This document shows positions 8,331 through 17,540 of a stretch of 64,000 bases of DNA, piece after piece. Position 1 is the first letter of the stretch, and each line of letters starts with the position of its first letter. Origin of the DNA: Telmatobacter sp. DSM 110680 (GTDB lineage: Bacteria; Acidobacteriota; Terriglobia; Terriglobales; Acidobacteriaceae); the NCBI RefSeq assembly GCF_039994875.1, contig NZ_CP121196.1, positions 1,798,001-1,862,000 of the forward strand, in the 5' to 3' direction. The notes beneath the pieces are model-generated. The model was given only the letters and a program-made list of their open reading frames with translations, had not been told where the DNA came from and did not search any database. The position numbers and the translations under genes are program-made.

Positions 8331-10996
8331 TCATTCGCAGCGTATGGCTGACATCGGATTAGTGCGGGCAGAGCGCAGGGCGGGGAGCAGAGAAGCAGCG
8401 CTGGCGATCAACACCAGTGCGAGAATGGAACCCGCAAACACCCATGGGTCGCGGACCGAGGTGCCATAGAGGAAGCTGGCCAAGGCCTTTGACGCCATGA
8501 GCGCCGCAGCCAGGCCCACGGTGGTGCCGGCGAGCGCGACGCTTGCGTTTTGCAGGAATACCATGGCCACCACCTGCGATTTGCGGGCACCGAGAGCCAT
8601 TCGAATGCCAAGCTCGCTGGTACGGCGAGCGGTGGCGTAGGCGAGAGTTCCGTAGAGACCAACGGCCGTGACAACGAGAGCGCAAATGGCGAAGAAGACC
8701 GACAGAAGAGCCATGGTGCGTTCGGCGCTGAGGGACTCGTCAACGGTGACGGACATGCGCGTGAGCAGCGGTGCGGGAATGGCAGGGTTCAGGCTCACGG
8801 CCAGCGAGCGCGCCGCGTCAGCCAGTGGGGCGACTGGACCGCTCGTCCGGATCGTGGCGAAATAAGAAGGGCTCTGATTCCCGTCGTCCTGTGTCAACGG
8901 GAGGTACGCCGTGGGTGGTGCGGGAGAGCGCAAGTCCTCATACTTTGCGTTCCCCACCACCCTCACCACTTCGAATTGCGATGTGTTCTTGCCCTCATGC
9001 TCGATCACAAACTGTCCGAGCGGATTGATATCAGGAAAGAGAAGCTTTGCGGCTGTCTGGTTGAGGATGATCTTCGGCCCGCTCGAAGGCGTATCGCTCC
9101 AGGTAAAATCGCGGCCTGCATAAAGTGGAATCCGCATCGTCCTGAAATAGTCAGGCGCGACTCTGTTGTGATAGATGTCCTGCGTCTTGCCTGCACCCGC
9201 AGACATATCCTCGTCCCACGTCCAGTGAGTGAGCGGAACCATGCGGGCGAAACTCACGTCAGTGACGCCTGGCTGGCGGCGAAGACCATCTTCCAATTGA
9301 CGGTAGAACTGGATGAGAGCTTCTCCTTTGAGCGGCTGCTTGTCGAGACTGAATGCAATATTGACCAGCCCTTTTGGATCGAAGCCAGTCCCGGAAAGGT
9401 ACAGGCGCACAAGGCTTGAAGCGAGCAGCCCTGCCCCGACAACCAACATCAAGGCGAGTCCAACCTCGCCGGCCATCATTACCTTGGGGAGAATCCGTTT
9501 GCGCTCCTGCGATTGTGTGGTGTGTTGTCCACTCTTGATCTGCTCATTCAGGCTGCTGGATACAGCCTGCAGCGCGGGAACCAATCCAACAAGAAGCGCG
9601 GCGATCATGGACGCTAGGGCTGCGAAGGCGAATACACGAATGTCCAGAGACGTGTCGACATAAGTGTCTCCTTGATTGCCGAGCAACATCATTGCAAGAG
9701 ACTTGCCGACAACCGGCGCAATGGCCAACCCGGCAGCAGTGCCCATGACGGCGATCAACAGGCTTTCGATGAGCAGCTGCTGCACCAGCCGACGACGGGT
9801 AGCTCCAAGAGCAAGGCGCGTCGCTAGTTCAGGCTGGCGGGCCGCACCGCGCGCCATGAGCAGGCTGGCGAGATTCAAACAAGCAAGCAGCAGAATGCCG
9901 CCGCACATGGCGAAGACTGCCCGGAGTGGCTTGCGAAAAAGCAGCCGCACATACGTGAACCCTGCTGAACCGCTCTCAGCTGTGAAGTGAGCGTCGCGCA
10001 GCTGGCTGCTCGCCGGAGTCGCGATTGAGGCGACTTGCGCATTCGCCTGAGCCACGGTGACTCCCGGTTGCATGCGCCCCATCACCGTGAGCCACCATGC
10101 GTGGAATCCAGCCTCAGTCAAACTGCGCGGTGCGTCGAGAACCGGCTCAAGGGCAAGAGGAGCGAAGATATCCGGCCTCTGCAGCGGATCAGCTCCTATA
10201 AATTGCTTAGGCATAACACCCACGACGGTGAATACGTGATTGTCAATCTGCAGCTTTTGGCCGATAACGTTAGAAGCGCGGTTAAACCACCGCTGCCAGA
10301 ACGATTCGCTGATAACCACCCCGAAGCCGGAGGGATTGCCTCCCTTGGCGTCATCCGCCCGTTCGAGCGTACGACCCAGCAACGGCGGAGTCTCGAGCGT
10401 CGAGAAGAAATCTCCGCTGACCAACTGGCCCGACACGCTCTCAGTACCACTGGAACCCCGGACCTGAAACTTACGGCGATCGAACGCAAAGACTTGAGAG
10501 AAGACCTCGCGGCGGTTTTCAAGTCCACGAAACAAAGGCTCAGAGAAACTGTAGTTGATCGTCGGACGCTTCAGATCAATCCCCAGCACGGCGAGCCGGT
10601 CGCTTTGCGGAACGGGCAGAGGGCGCAAAAGGAGGCCGTTGATCATGGAGAAGACGGTGGTATTCGCGCCGACTCCGAGTGTCAGCTCACAAGCGCGACG
10701 AACGTAAAGCCAGGCGACTTGCGCAATACGCGGATGGAGAAACTGATATCGCGGCGTAGATTCTCGAGGCTGCCAAACTGCCACAGTTCCCTCAGGCGCT
10801 CATGCCAGCGGCTCGCGTTGCCAAAGGCGCGTCGTGCTTGCGCTTCGGCGTCTTTCGGAGCGAGGCCTTGCTGTACCAATTTTTTTTGAAGCATGGCTTG
10901 GTGAAATGCCAGTTCGTCGGCCATGTCGCGATCCAGGCGACGCTTTTGAAAAATTGCCTTCAGACGAAGCAGGAATTCGTGGAGATTCTGAGCCAT
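8331..10996 (-). pseudogene. ADOP-type MacB-like permease, broken by a one-base frameshift
   Basis: Two overlapping frames make one family member of about 888 residues. The first frame starts at the ATG at 10996 ('MAQNLHEFLLRLK'), runs through the soluble prefix domain ('DRDMADELAFHQAML') and into the first membrane helix ('RKSPGFTFVALVS'), then hits TGA at 10682-10684. The -1 frame continues at the next expected residues, 'LTLGVGANTTVFSMINGLLLRP', to the stop at 8331. One missing C in 'agc-ctg' explains it. The rest shows the usual layout: periplasmic MacB-like domain, FtsX helices, a second periplasmic domain and a second FtsX domain ending 'ALRSARTNPMSAIR'. This large permease form, with no ATPase beside it, is common in Acidobacteria. 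No slippery heptamer is seen, so it is a real mutation or a sequence error. Confidence 0.8.
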
Positions 10997-11025
10997 GGTT
11001 GACCTCAAATTGCAAACTTCGAATT

Positions 11026-11364
11026 TCAGGATGCTTGCATGACGAATGCGACTGCCGACGAGAGACGCGCCCAACGTTGCGCCTCCGCGTTCAGCTTTTT
11101 CTGTCCTTCGACGGTGAGCTCATAGAATTTTGCGCGACGGTTGTTGTCGGAGGTGCCCCACTTCGACTTGAGCAGGCCGCGCAACTCCATACGATGGAGA
11201 GCCGGGTAGAGGGCACCTTCTTCAACCTTCAGCATCTGTTGCGATGTTTGCTGGATCCACTCGGCCACGTTGTAGCCGTGCAGGGGGCCGCGGAAGAGGG
11301 CTTTCAAGATCAGCATCTCGAGCGTACCCTGAATCAATTCGCCGGAATCGGATGTCTGTCCCAT
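11026..11364 (-). CDS. PadR-family transcriptional regulator
   Basis: 112 residues, the size of the short PadR class. Winged-helix signature 'ELIQGTLEMLILKALFRGPLHGYNVAEWI' (residues 9-37), recognition region 'KVEEGALYPALHRMELRGLL' and wing 'NNRRAKFYELTVEGQKKL' are all present. It lies 29 bases upstream of the ADOP permease on the same strand, a pairing typical of Acidobacteria, where the regulator is thought to repress itself and the permease. A perfect 7-bp inverted repeat overlaps its start codon (see 11360-11409). Confidence 0.9.
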   Translation of the reverse strand: MGQTSDSGELIQGTLEMLILKALFRGPLHGYNVAEWIQQTSQQMLKVEEGALYPALHRMELRGLLKSKWGTSDNNRRAKFYELTVEGQKKLNAEAQRWARLSSAVAFVMQAS

Positions 11365-11409
11365 AAATGTCTTATGGGAAGCCTAGCCGCCAATCTTCTG
11401 ATTTGTCAA
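11360..11409 (-). promoter_or_regulatory. Promoter and likely PadR operator of the PadR/ADOP pair
   Basis: On the minus strand TTGACA (11404-11409) and TAGGCT (11380-11385) are 18 bases apart, a fair sigma-70-type promoter. Just downstream, CCCATAA (11360-11366) and TTATGGG (11372-11378) form a perfect inverted repeat with a 5-base spacer that spans the expected transcription start and the ATG at 11362-11364. The message would have a very short leader with no clear ribosome site. Binding of the PadR dimer here would block its own promoter; that is inference. Confidence 0.55.
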
Positions 11410-11521
11410 CAGCCGCAAGAAATCCAAGATCCGCAGTGAAAGCTACGTAGGTAGCACTGCGAAATGTTCTCGCTGCGCATCAAGGGGAAAAGGGGCGACC
11501 GATCCGATCGCGACGCACTTC

Positions 11522-13138
11522 CTACCGCTGCAGCAGGTCGATTGGCTTGCTGAAGTCCGTAGCGCGCACATACTTCGCCAGCGTCGGATGCTGGCGCTCC
11601 AGTGCAAGGTACATCTCCCACGCGACGCGCCGATAGCTGAAGTGCCCCGCCGGCGCGGATCGGAGTTCGCTGATGTATTGCGCTTCCGCAAAGTCCATCT
11701 TGAAGAGGCAGCGAACCCGCGTAGCCAGCGGTAATACGTAAAGCGCCGAAGATGCGGCCTCCGGTGCGGAGCCCGCGGCAATCTTCGCGCTGGCCGCATG
11801 TGCAGATTCGATCGCGGCTTGATAGTCGGCCAGCACACCGGCCTCTTCCAGTCCGGCGGCATCACCTGAGTGCGGCGTGTCGAAGCCGTGCACCGCAGTG
11901 AATTCCTGCTTGATCTGGGTAACGCGGCGGTGGCGATGCATGTCGCGAAAGCCGCCGATATCCATCAGGATGTCGAAGCGCAATGCCGCCCCGGCGTGGA
12001 AGACACGAAGAGCTTCGTCATGCCGCCCGCGATGTTTCAACCCCAACTCGATAATTTCAGAGACACGAGACGAGCCAAGCCCGGCCACAATGTCGCGCAC
12101 CTGGCGGTAGGGATGTTCGCTGGCCCAATAGATAAGCGTTGCTGCCAATTCAACTTCCAGCGATTCAGTACGCTCCACGAGATCCACAACTGGCGAAGCA
12201 GCAGGTGCGATTCCCTTAAGCAGTTCTTTCGAGGCCTGCTCGAGTTCGGCGCGTGTCTCGATCAGGTACTGGTTGGGCTCAGCATACTTAACTAGCGTCG
12301 GCGCAGTGCGAACCTCCCGGGTGAGCAGGTTGGCGGCTTCAGCCGACAACTCTGAGTCACCGAGCTTCTCAACAAAGGCCGCCGCAGCGCGAGCGTTCAC
12401 ATTCCAGGCGGGTCCCGTAGCGGCATCGCGCAATTTCGCGCCCAGTTCGCGCACCTCGGCGATGGGATGCGACAGCAGCCGTGAAACCTGTGTCTCCAAG
12501 GTGCGGGCATTCACAATCTGGCCAAGTGAAGTATTTGTCGCCAGCGGCAGCAGATAGCGCGCCACATCGAATGCCCGTGCCTTCAGGGTTCGATCGTAAG
12601 CCTCCGGTTTCATCGTCTCGGGACAGACGACGCGATCCCGCAACGCTGCGTGAACCGCAGCCGTAGTTCGCTGGTAGGCTGCGAACAGATTCTCAACCGT
12701 ATCGCTGTAAAGTTTCGCAGACGCGGCATCCGAAACAAATTCCGGAAAGTACCACCCGGACTTCTGAAAATTCTGATAGCGTGTGGACCGTTCTTGCCCG
12801 TCCCAGCGCTGCTCATCCACCAGCACAATGGCGGCCAGCAGGCTAAGCCGTTCGACGGCAAATGCAATGTGCGCCAAGTCGGCAATGGAGCGATGACCAT
12901 ATTGGAAATAGAATGTGTTCAGGAACTGCTCGGCACGCTGGGCGCTGATCTCGGTCAGCGATTCGCGCATCGAAAGCGACGAACGCGAGTACTTGGCCAT
13001 GGCATAGGCCAAGACCTCAGGGTCGGCTCCGTGAACGGCATATATATCGGTCTGATTACGGGCGCCGGACGGCGATACGGTTGCACTCAACAAAGATTCG
13101 CTGGACATGGACAAGGGCTCGCGAACAGAATACGGCAT
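11522..13138 (-). CDS. Double-domain ThyX-like protein (FAD-dependent thymidylate synthase family)
   Basis: 538 residues, about twice a normal ThyX (220-260). The N-terminal half (about 30-290) and C-terminal half (about 320-538) both read as ThyX domains. Family signature RHR-x7-S-x-RY: the first half keeps only its end ('ERSTRY', 115-121) with 'DEQ' where RHR should stand; the second half keeps only its start (RHR at 402-404) with Glu in place of Ser. 'ARYLLPLATNTSL' (193-205) and 'YVLPLATRVRCLF' (467-479) are the matching helix in each half. In ThyX the FAD and dUMP sites are shared between subunits, so the halves may complement each other inside one chain. Long ThyX-like proteins are annotated in other bacteria; whether they make dTMP is not clear to me. 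A second start lies at 13108. Confidence 0.75.
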   Translation of the reverse strand: MPYSVREPLSMSSESLLSATVSPSGARNQTDIYAVHGADPEVLAYAMAKYSRSSLSMRESLTEISAQRAEQFLNTFYFQYGHRSIADLAHIAFAVERLSLLAAIVLVDEQRWDGQERSTRYQNFQKSGWYFPEFVSDAASAKLYSDTVENLFAAYQRTTAAVHAALRDRVVCPETMKPEAYDRTLKARAFDVARYLLPLATNTSLGQIVNARTLETQVSRLLSHPIAEVRELGAKLRDAATGPAWNVNARAAAAFVEKLGDSELSAEAANLLTREVRTAPTLVKYAEPNQYLIETRAELEQASKELLKGIAPAASPVVDLVERTESLEVELAATLIYWASEHPYRQVRDIVAGLGSSRVSEIIELGLKHRGRHDEALRVFHAGAALRFDILMDIGGFRDMHRHRRVTQIKQEFTAVHGFDTPHSGDAAGLEEAGVLADYQAAIESAHAASAKIAAGSAPEAASSALYVLPLATRVRCLFKMDFAEAQYISELRSAPAGHFSYRRVAWEMYLALERQHPTLAKYVRATDFSKPIDLLQR

Positions 13139-13211
13139 TAAGGTTATCGGGGCTGTGAATCCCCGGGACCAGTAAAAGCGTCAAAGACTTAGCTCGGGGG
13201 CAAGCGGCAGA

Positions 13212-14021
13212 ATGCGGGAGTTTAAATTGCGCACATCGCAAAGGCCCCGGCCATTACCCACAGGCCGCTGGTCCATGTCTCAGCGCTGGAATGACCTGCT
13301 TTTCGCCCACTGGCGCGTGCCTGCTGCGACTATCTCGCATTTCTTGCCCGAGGGACTTCAACCAGATACATACCAAGGTTCAGCGTGGATCGGGATTATC
13401 CCCCTATGGATGGATCGATTGAGCTTCCGTGGCATTCCGTCCGTTCCGGGAGTTCGCAGCTTTCCAGAGTTGCACCTTCGTACCTATGTCCACGATCAGC
13501 AAACCAACACTCCAGGCATCTACAACTTTTCCGTGGATATCGGCAGTTTGCTCGCCACGGCGGCTGTACGTTTTATCTTCCGCATGTCCTGCAACTGGGC
13601 CGAGATGCGGCTCAATCAGCGCACAGAGCGCGAATTCTCGTTTTATAGCCGCCGGTTGTTTGTCAGCAACCCCGTCATGTTCAACGCACGCTACCGGGGC
13701 CTCGGCCCAACGCGCCGTCTGGCGGAGATTCGTGGCGGCTCCCTCGAGTATTTCTTTACCGAGCGGTACTGTCTCTTCACTAAAAATCATGCCGGGCAAG
13801 CGGTGCGGGCGAATATTCACACCGTAGCGTCTCCACTTGAAGATGCTGAAGCAGAGATTGAGCGCAACGATCTGCCCGCAGCCATGGGAATTCAGGTACA
13901 GGATCAGGAACCGGTCCTCCACTATTCCCGCCGCCTGGCTGTATATATATGGCCCGCCGAATTGGCTGTGCCGGTCCGCCGTCGCCAGCGCATTCCCGTG
14001 CAAGCCATGCCATCGAATTGA
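13212..14021 (+). CDS. YqjF / DUF2071 family protein
   Basis: 269 residues. 'MSQRWNDLLFAHWRVPAATISHFLPEGLQPDTYQGSAWIGIIPL' followed by 'RTYV' and 'PGIYNFSVDIGSLLATAAVRFIF' is the pattern of the DUF2071 (YqjF) family, related in fold to acetoacetate decarboxylase. No enzymatic role is established for the family as far as I know. The sequence reads on to 'VQAMPSN'. The first 20 residues are very basic and may be upstream of the true start; 'MSQRWND' begins at 13275. It is divergent from the ThyX-like gene and convergent with the membrane protein ending at 14032. Confidence 0.8.
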   Translation: MREFKLRTSQRPRPLPTGRWSMSQRWNDLLFAHWRVPAATISHFLPEGLQPDTYQGSAWIGIIPLWMDRLSFRGIPSVPGVRSFPELHLRTYVHDQQTNTPGIYNFSVDIGSLLATAAVRFIFRMSCNWAEMRLNQRTEREFSFYSRRLFVSNPVMFNARYRGLGPTRRLAEIRGGSLEYFFTERYCLFTKNHAGQAVRANIHTVASPLEDAEAEIERNDLPAAMGIQVQDQEPVLHYSRRLAVYIWPAELAVPVRRRQRIPVQAMPSN

Positions 14022-14031
14022 CGGCGCGTAT

Positions 14032-15090
14032 TCAATTGCAGTGGGCGCGATTTGCTGCTTCCTGTTGCCAGACCTTTCGCGCCAGCATTAGAAATCCCAA
14101 CACCGCCAAAAACTGAAATACAAATTTGCCGATGAGGTCCACGCGCGTCCACCCGGCGGAACTGACGTCGCCCGGCACAATGCATCCGAGGACAGCTCCG
14201 AAGGAAAGTGCGAAGCGGTGCATGTCGCGCCAGCCACGCGCCCCCGACCAGTAGCGAACCAATGCGAAAGACAGAAGCGCCCAAAGTGGTCCGGCGGCCA
14301 GCGGAATCCATAGAGCGATGCCCGAATGGGGTACGAAGATAAGCGTAATAAGCGCGAACCACGCTGCGCCAAAAATGAATGCTTTAAATCCGATGAGCCA
14401 CGGATTGGCTGCATCGCGGGAATTGCTTTGACCGGAATGCCCATATGCCCGCAGAAGCCATGCAAGGCCGATAAGGATGACGATCGAGGTGATGCCGACA
14501 AGGATGAGAATCGCAGGGGGATGGTAGGGCGCTGCGCCGAGCCGGGGGCGCGCCTGCTGGGTCCAGCCATACCAGGCAATGCGGCAGCCGACGAGGAACG
14601 CAAGACATGTCGCGATGAGCCCCCGTTTTCGGAGCCAGGGTTGCTCGCCGCGATCGGGAAAGATGAGTTCAGTCACCTGGACAGGCACCAGAACGACCCA
14701 TACGCTTTCAAATCCGAGCATGAATAGCAGGTAGATCCAGTTGACGCCGAAATCGCGTCCGTAGGCGGCATTGGCTCCCGGGAAGGGCAGTGGGGCGATC
14801 GATGTCTGCTGAATGATGAACTCTTCGGCGATTGAGAGCGCGAGGCCAAGACAAAGGAGACTGGTTGCGCCAGCGCGCCACCGGCGCACGAGTTCGCGAG
14901 CAAGTAGGGCGCCCCCTCCCCAGACCATGATTTCGGGGATGAGCACGAAGAGGATGCTGAGACGCGTGGAGCCGCTGAGAACCTCGCTGATGACAGGAGC
15001 AAGAACCAGCAGGGTCCAGATAGGCGCCCGATACCGCGTCGCAGAGGGTGATTGCCGTTGCGTGTCTGCGAAAGACGATGCAGTTTGCAT
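14032..15090 (-). CDS. Multi-helix membrane protein paired with a PadR regulator
   Basis: 352 residues with about 9-10 hydrophobic helices and no family I can name. Features: 'PEIMVWGGGALLARELVRRW' near the second helix, 'SIAEEFIIQQTSIAPLPFPG' with an acidic pair inside a helix, and a C-terminal segment 'VDLIGKFVFQFLAVLGFLMLARKVWQQ'. The paired Glu residues resemble those in CPBP-type membrane proteases, but the other motifs of that family are not seen. The start lies only 3 bases after the stop of the PadR gene at 15094-15711, so the two form an operon and this protein is the likely target of PadR control. Confidence 0.65.
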   Translation of the reverse strand: MQTASSFADTQRQSPSATRYRAPIWTLLVLAPVISEVLSGSTRLSILFVLIPEIMVWGGGALLARELVRRWRAGATSLLCLGLALSIAEEFIIQQTSIAPLPFPGANAAYGRDFGVNWIYLLFMLGFESVWVVLVPVQVTELIFPDRGEQPWLRKRGLIATCLAFLVGCRIAWYGWTQQARPRLGAAPYHPPAILILVGITSIVILIGLAWLLRAYGHSGQSNSRDAANPWLIGFKAFIFGAAWFALITLIFVPHSGIALWIPLAAGPLWALLSFALVRYWSGARGWRDMHRFALSFGAVLGCIVPGDVSSAGWTRVDLIGKFVFQFLAVLGFLMLARKVWQQEAANRAHCN

Positions 15091-15093
15091 GAA

Positions 15094-15711
15094 CTACTCC
15101 TTTGGGCTCGCGGCAGCCTGCATTGAGGCCCGCGCACCTTTCAGAACAGTCTTGAAATCCCAGGAAAGTTTGCTGGTTGAAATCTCTGCGATAAGACCGC
15201 GCACCCAGGCATGTTCGGCTCGCAGCATGGCGATCAAATATTCGCTTTCGACCAGGTTGATGCGCAGCACGTGCTCCAAGGCCCCCGATACCCCGGCGCT
15301 GCGCATTTCAATTTCGCTTTCAAGATGTCGTAAACGTTCCTTCAGGCGCGGCAGGGCGTCGGCCGGGGTCAAATGCACCAGGAAACTCATCGCGGCCATG
15401 AACTCTGAAGATTCGCGGCGTGGCACCGCGATAATCTGGCGCAGAACGGAAGTAAATTCCTTGCGCCCCTCTGCCGTTATGGAATACGTCGTGCGCTCCG
15501 GGCGCCGGCCGTCGCGGCTCGTCGACTTTGCGGCGATTAGATCGGCCTTCGACAGTCGTCCGATTGCGTGATAGAGAGAGCCACGCTTCAGAGCGAGAAT
15601 TTCATCCTTATGTCGCAGCCGCAGCAAACTCTGCATCTGGTAAGGATGCATCGGGGCTTCCCGCAACAGCGCAAGAACGGCAATTTCCCAAATTCCAAGT
15701 TCAGTCTTCAT
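15094..15711 (-). CDS. PadR-family regulator, long (Vir-type C-terminal) form
   Basis: 205 residues from the ATG at 15711 ('MKTELGIWEIAVLALLREAPMHPYQMQSLL'). The open frame reaches 15753, but that stretch holds the promoter, so the inner start was chosen. N-terminal winged helix (residues about 5-85) with 'LKRGSLYHAIGRLSKADLI' and wing 'RPERTTYSITAEGRKEF', then a helical C-terminal domain (about 90-190) that forms dimers in PadR subfamily 2 proteins such as AphA. It begins an operon with the membrane protein at 14032-15090. A clear double operator lies at its promoter. Confidence 0.9.
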   Translation of the reverse strand: MKTELGIWEIAVLALLREAPMHPYQMQSLLRLRHKDEILALKRGSLYHAIGRLSKADLIAAKSTSRDGRRPERTTYSITAEGRKEFTSVLRQIIAVPRRESSEFMAAMSFLVHLTPADALPRLKERLRHLESEIEMRSAGVSGALEHVLRINLVESEYLIAMLRAEHAWVRGLIAEISTSKLSWDFKTVLKGARASMQAAASPKE

Positions 15712-15753
15712 ATAGTTCAACTGAACTATATCGTATGAACTATAAGATTGCAA
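15711..15753 (-). promoter_or_regulatory. Promoter overlapped by a PadR operator with three half-sites
   Basis: Arms TATAGTTCA (15711-15719) and TGAACTATA (15722-15730) form a perfect 9-bp inverted repeat with a 2-base centre, and a third half-site TGAACTATA lies at 15735-15743. On the minus strand, TTGCAA (15748-15753) and TATAGT (15725-15730) sit 17 bases apart, a good sigma-70-type promoter. The operator therefore covers the -10 box, the spacer and the transcription start, ending at the first base of the start codon. The leader would be only about 7 bases, with no ribosome site. Autorepression by the PadR protein is the simple reading. Confidence 0.65.
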
Positions 15754-15882
15754 CCCCCCTTGGTCTAGAGCACTTGGCGCCGGACCGCTGCGGATCTCGT
15801 TCCGGCGAGCCTCTTGCCTATAATTGCCATGGAACTGCCCGGCACAATTGAAGTTAGGCCGGCGCTCAAAGGGGTTGGAACG

Positions 15883-16632
15883 ATGGCGGATCTGCAGGGA
15901 AGAATTGCGCTGGTAACGGGGGCCTCCCAGGGAATTGGACGAGCTTGCGCGCTGGAACTCGCGAAAGCCGGAGCTACGGTGGCGTTAGCAGCGCGCAATG
16001 AGGCGAAACTGGCCGACGTGGCAGCGGAGATTGCAGCAGCAGGCGGTCAGGCTGCGGCATTTGCCCTAGACGTAGCGAGCGAGGAATCCATTAAGAACGG
16101 CGCCAAGGCCGTAATCGACCGCTTCGGCAAGGTCGAAATCCTCGTCAACAACGCCGGCATCACCCGCGATGATCTGATGATGCGCATGAAACGAAGCGAC
16201 TGGGATGATGTGCTGAGCACCAATCTCACCGGCGCGTTTCTGCTTACGCAAGCTCTGCTCCGCCAGATGATGAAGAACCGCTGGGGCCGCATCATCAACA
16301 TCACCAGCGTGGTCGGGCGCACGGGGCAGGAAGGCCAGGTAAACTACGCCGCATCGAAGGCCGGGCTGATTGGATTCACGCGGTCGCTTGCGCGCGAGGT
16401 AGCCTCACGTGGCATCACGGTCAACGCTGTCGCCCCGGGGTATATTGAAACGCCGATGACGACGGTGCTCGGCGAAAAGCTGCGCGAAAAAATGATCGAG
16501 CAGATTCCACTCGGCCGTTCGGGAACCGACGCGGAAATTGCCCAGCCGGTAGTGTTTTTAGCATCGGATGCGGCCGCCTACATAACCGGTCACGTGCTGG
16601 ATGTTAATGGCGGCATGTTCATGGGCGGGTGA
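15883..16632 (+). CDS. fabG: 3-oxoacyl-[acyl-carrier-protein] reductase
   Basis: 249 residues from the ATG at 15883 ('MADLQGRIALVTGASQGIG'); the frame is open to 15814 but the family starts here. Short-chain dehydrogenase with the NADP-binding 'TGASQGIG' (12-19), 'NNAGITRDDLMMRM' (85-98), catalytic Ser in 'NITSVVG' and Tyr/Lys in 'YAASK', and 'VNAVAPGYIETPMT', all typical of FabG. It reduces 3-oxoacyl-ACP with NADPH in the fatty acid elongation cycle in the cytoplasm. No other fatty-acid genes adjoin it, so it could be one of several FabG-like reductases in the genome. Confidence 0.88.
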   Translation: MADLQGRIALVTGASQGIGRACALELAKAGATVALAARNEAKLADVAAEIAAAGGQAAAFALDVASEESIKNGAKAVIDRFGKVEILVNNAGITRDDLMMRMKRSDWDDVLSTNLTGAFLLTQALLRQMMKNRWGRIINITSVVGRTGQEGQVNYAASKAGLIGFTRSLAREVASRGITVNAVAPGYIETPMTTVLGEKLREKMIEQIPLGRSGTDAEIAQPVVFLASDAAAYITGHVLDVNGGMFMGG

Positions 16633-16658
16633 GTCGCAATTATTACTCGGCAGCACTT

Positions 16659-17444
16659 TTATTGCGGAGGGGCCGAATCGTCATCGCGTTGACGCGGCGG
16701 AACCATCACGGCAACCGAGGTGGCAAGAAAAGCGCCATTCTTCACTGAACCTTCAGTCCGAATCATGTCGCCAATCTGGATATCGCCCAGGGTGATAGGA
16801 TCGCGGCGTTTGCGAAACGTGGTGTTTTCGTCGGCTACAAAGGTGTGCGTCGCATTATCCGGACCGCCTTGCAACGTCACCTTCACTTCGTTGATGGAGG
16901 TGACTTTTCCCATCAGCCAGGTTTTCCCGTAATTGGCCTGCATCTCGCGCATCTCTTTAGCGCGCTCGGGATCTATCTGCACTATGGCGATGGCGCCGAC
17001 TGATTTCGTGTTGGCATCCATTTCGCCCGTGGCGCCGATGGCATCTCCCACTTTGATGTCGCCGGCTTTGATCGGTGTAGGAGTCGGGGGCGGCTGAAAT
17101 TCGCCGTCGTTATTCCCGCCTTGGCCGCGACGAAAGCCACCACCGTTGCCTTTCATGATGCGAGTATTCACGCTGTAGTGAATCGTGTAGAGTTCGCCAT
17201 TCTCAGTTTTGACGGTGAAGTGCTCAGGCGTGATCTCGGTAACCGTACCCAGCACTCCGCGGCCCATAATCCCGCCGCCCCATCCGCCGCGATTCCCGCG
17301 CTGCCCAGGACTGCGCCCCTGCGCCGACTTCGCTGGATTCGCCTGGCTCGGATTCTGAGGAGCACCTGTGTCCTGGGCGACGGCAACAAAACTCGAAACG
17401 CCGAATGAGAGAAGAAGCGCCAACGAAACGTAACTGCCTTTCAT
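16659..17444 (-). CDS. Secreted Gly/Gln-rich protein with DUF5666-like domains
   Basis: 261 residues from the ATG at 17444, which has a strong ribosome site (CCGGGAGAAAT just upstream). A signal peptide ('MKGSYVSLALLLSFGVSSFVAVAQ', cleavage after about residue 24) is followed by a low-complexity Gly/Gln/Asn stretch. Then come two repeated beta modules: 'VLGTVTEITPEHFTVKTENG...AGDIKVGDAIGATGEM' and 'LMGKVTSINEVKVTLQGG...LGDIQIGDMIRTEGSVKNG'. This resembles DUF5666, small OB-like domains in secreted proteins. Probably periplasmic; function unknown. It ends 97 bases before the TPR gene in the direction of transcription is not shared, so operon membership is unclear: the TPR gene lies upstream on the same strand. 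Confidence 0.65.
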   Translation of the reverse strand: MKGSYVSLALLLSFGVSSFVAVAQDTGAPQNPSQANPAKSAQGRSPGQRGNRGGWGGGIMGRGVLGTVTEITPEHFTVKTENGELYTIHYSVNTRIMKGNGGGFRRGQGGNNDGEFQPPPTPTPIKAGDIKVGDAIGATGEMDANTKSVGAIAIVQIDPERAKEMREMQANYGKTWLMGKVTSINEVKVTLQGGPDNATHTFVADENTTFRKRRDPITLGDIQIGDMIRTEGSVKNGAFLATSVAVMVPPRQRDDDSAPPQ

Positions 17445-17540
17445 ATTTCTCCCGGAGGCAATCAACTCCACTGGGTAGACGGACGCCAAGCATGAACGGA
17501 TGACGTTCATCTCCGAATCATCCAGCGATTGCATCGATGA

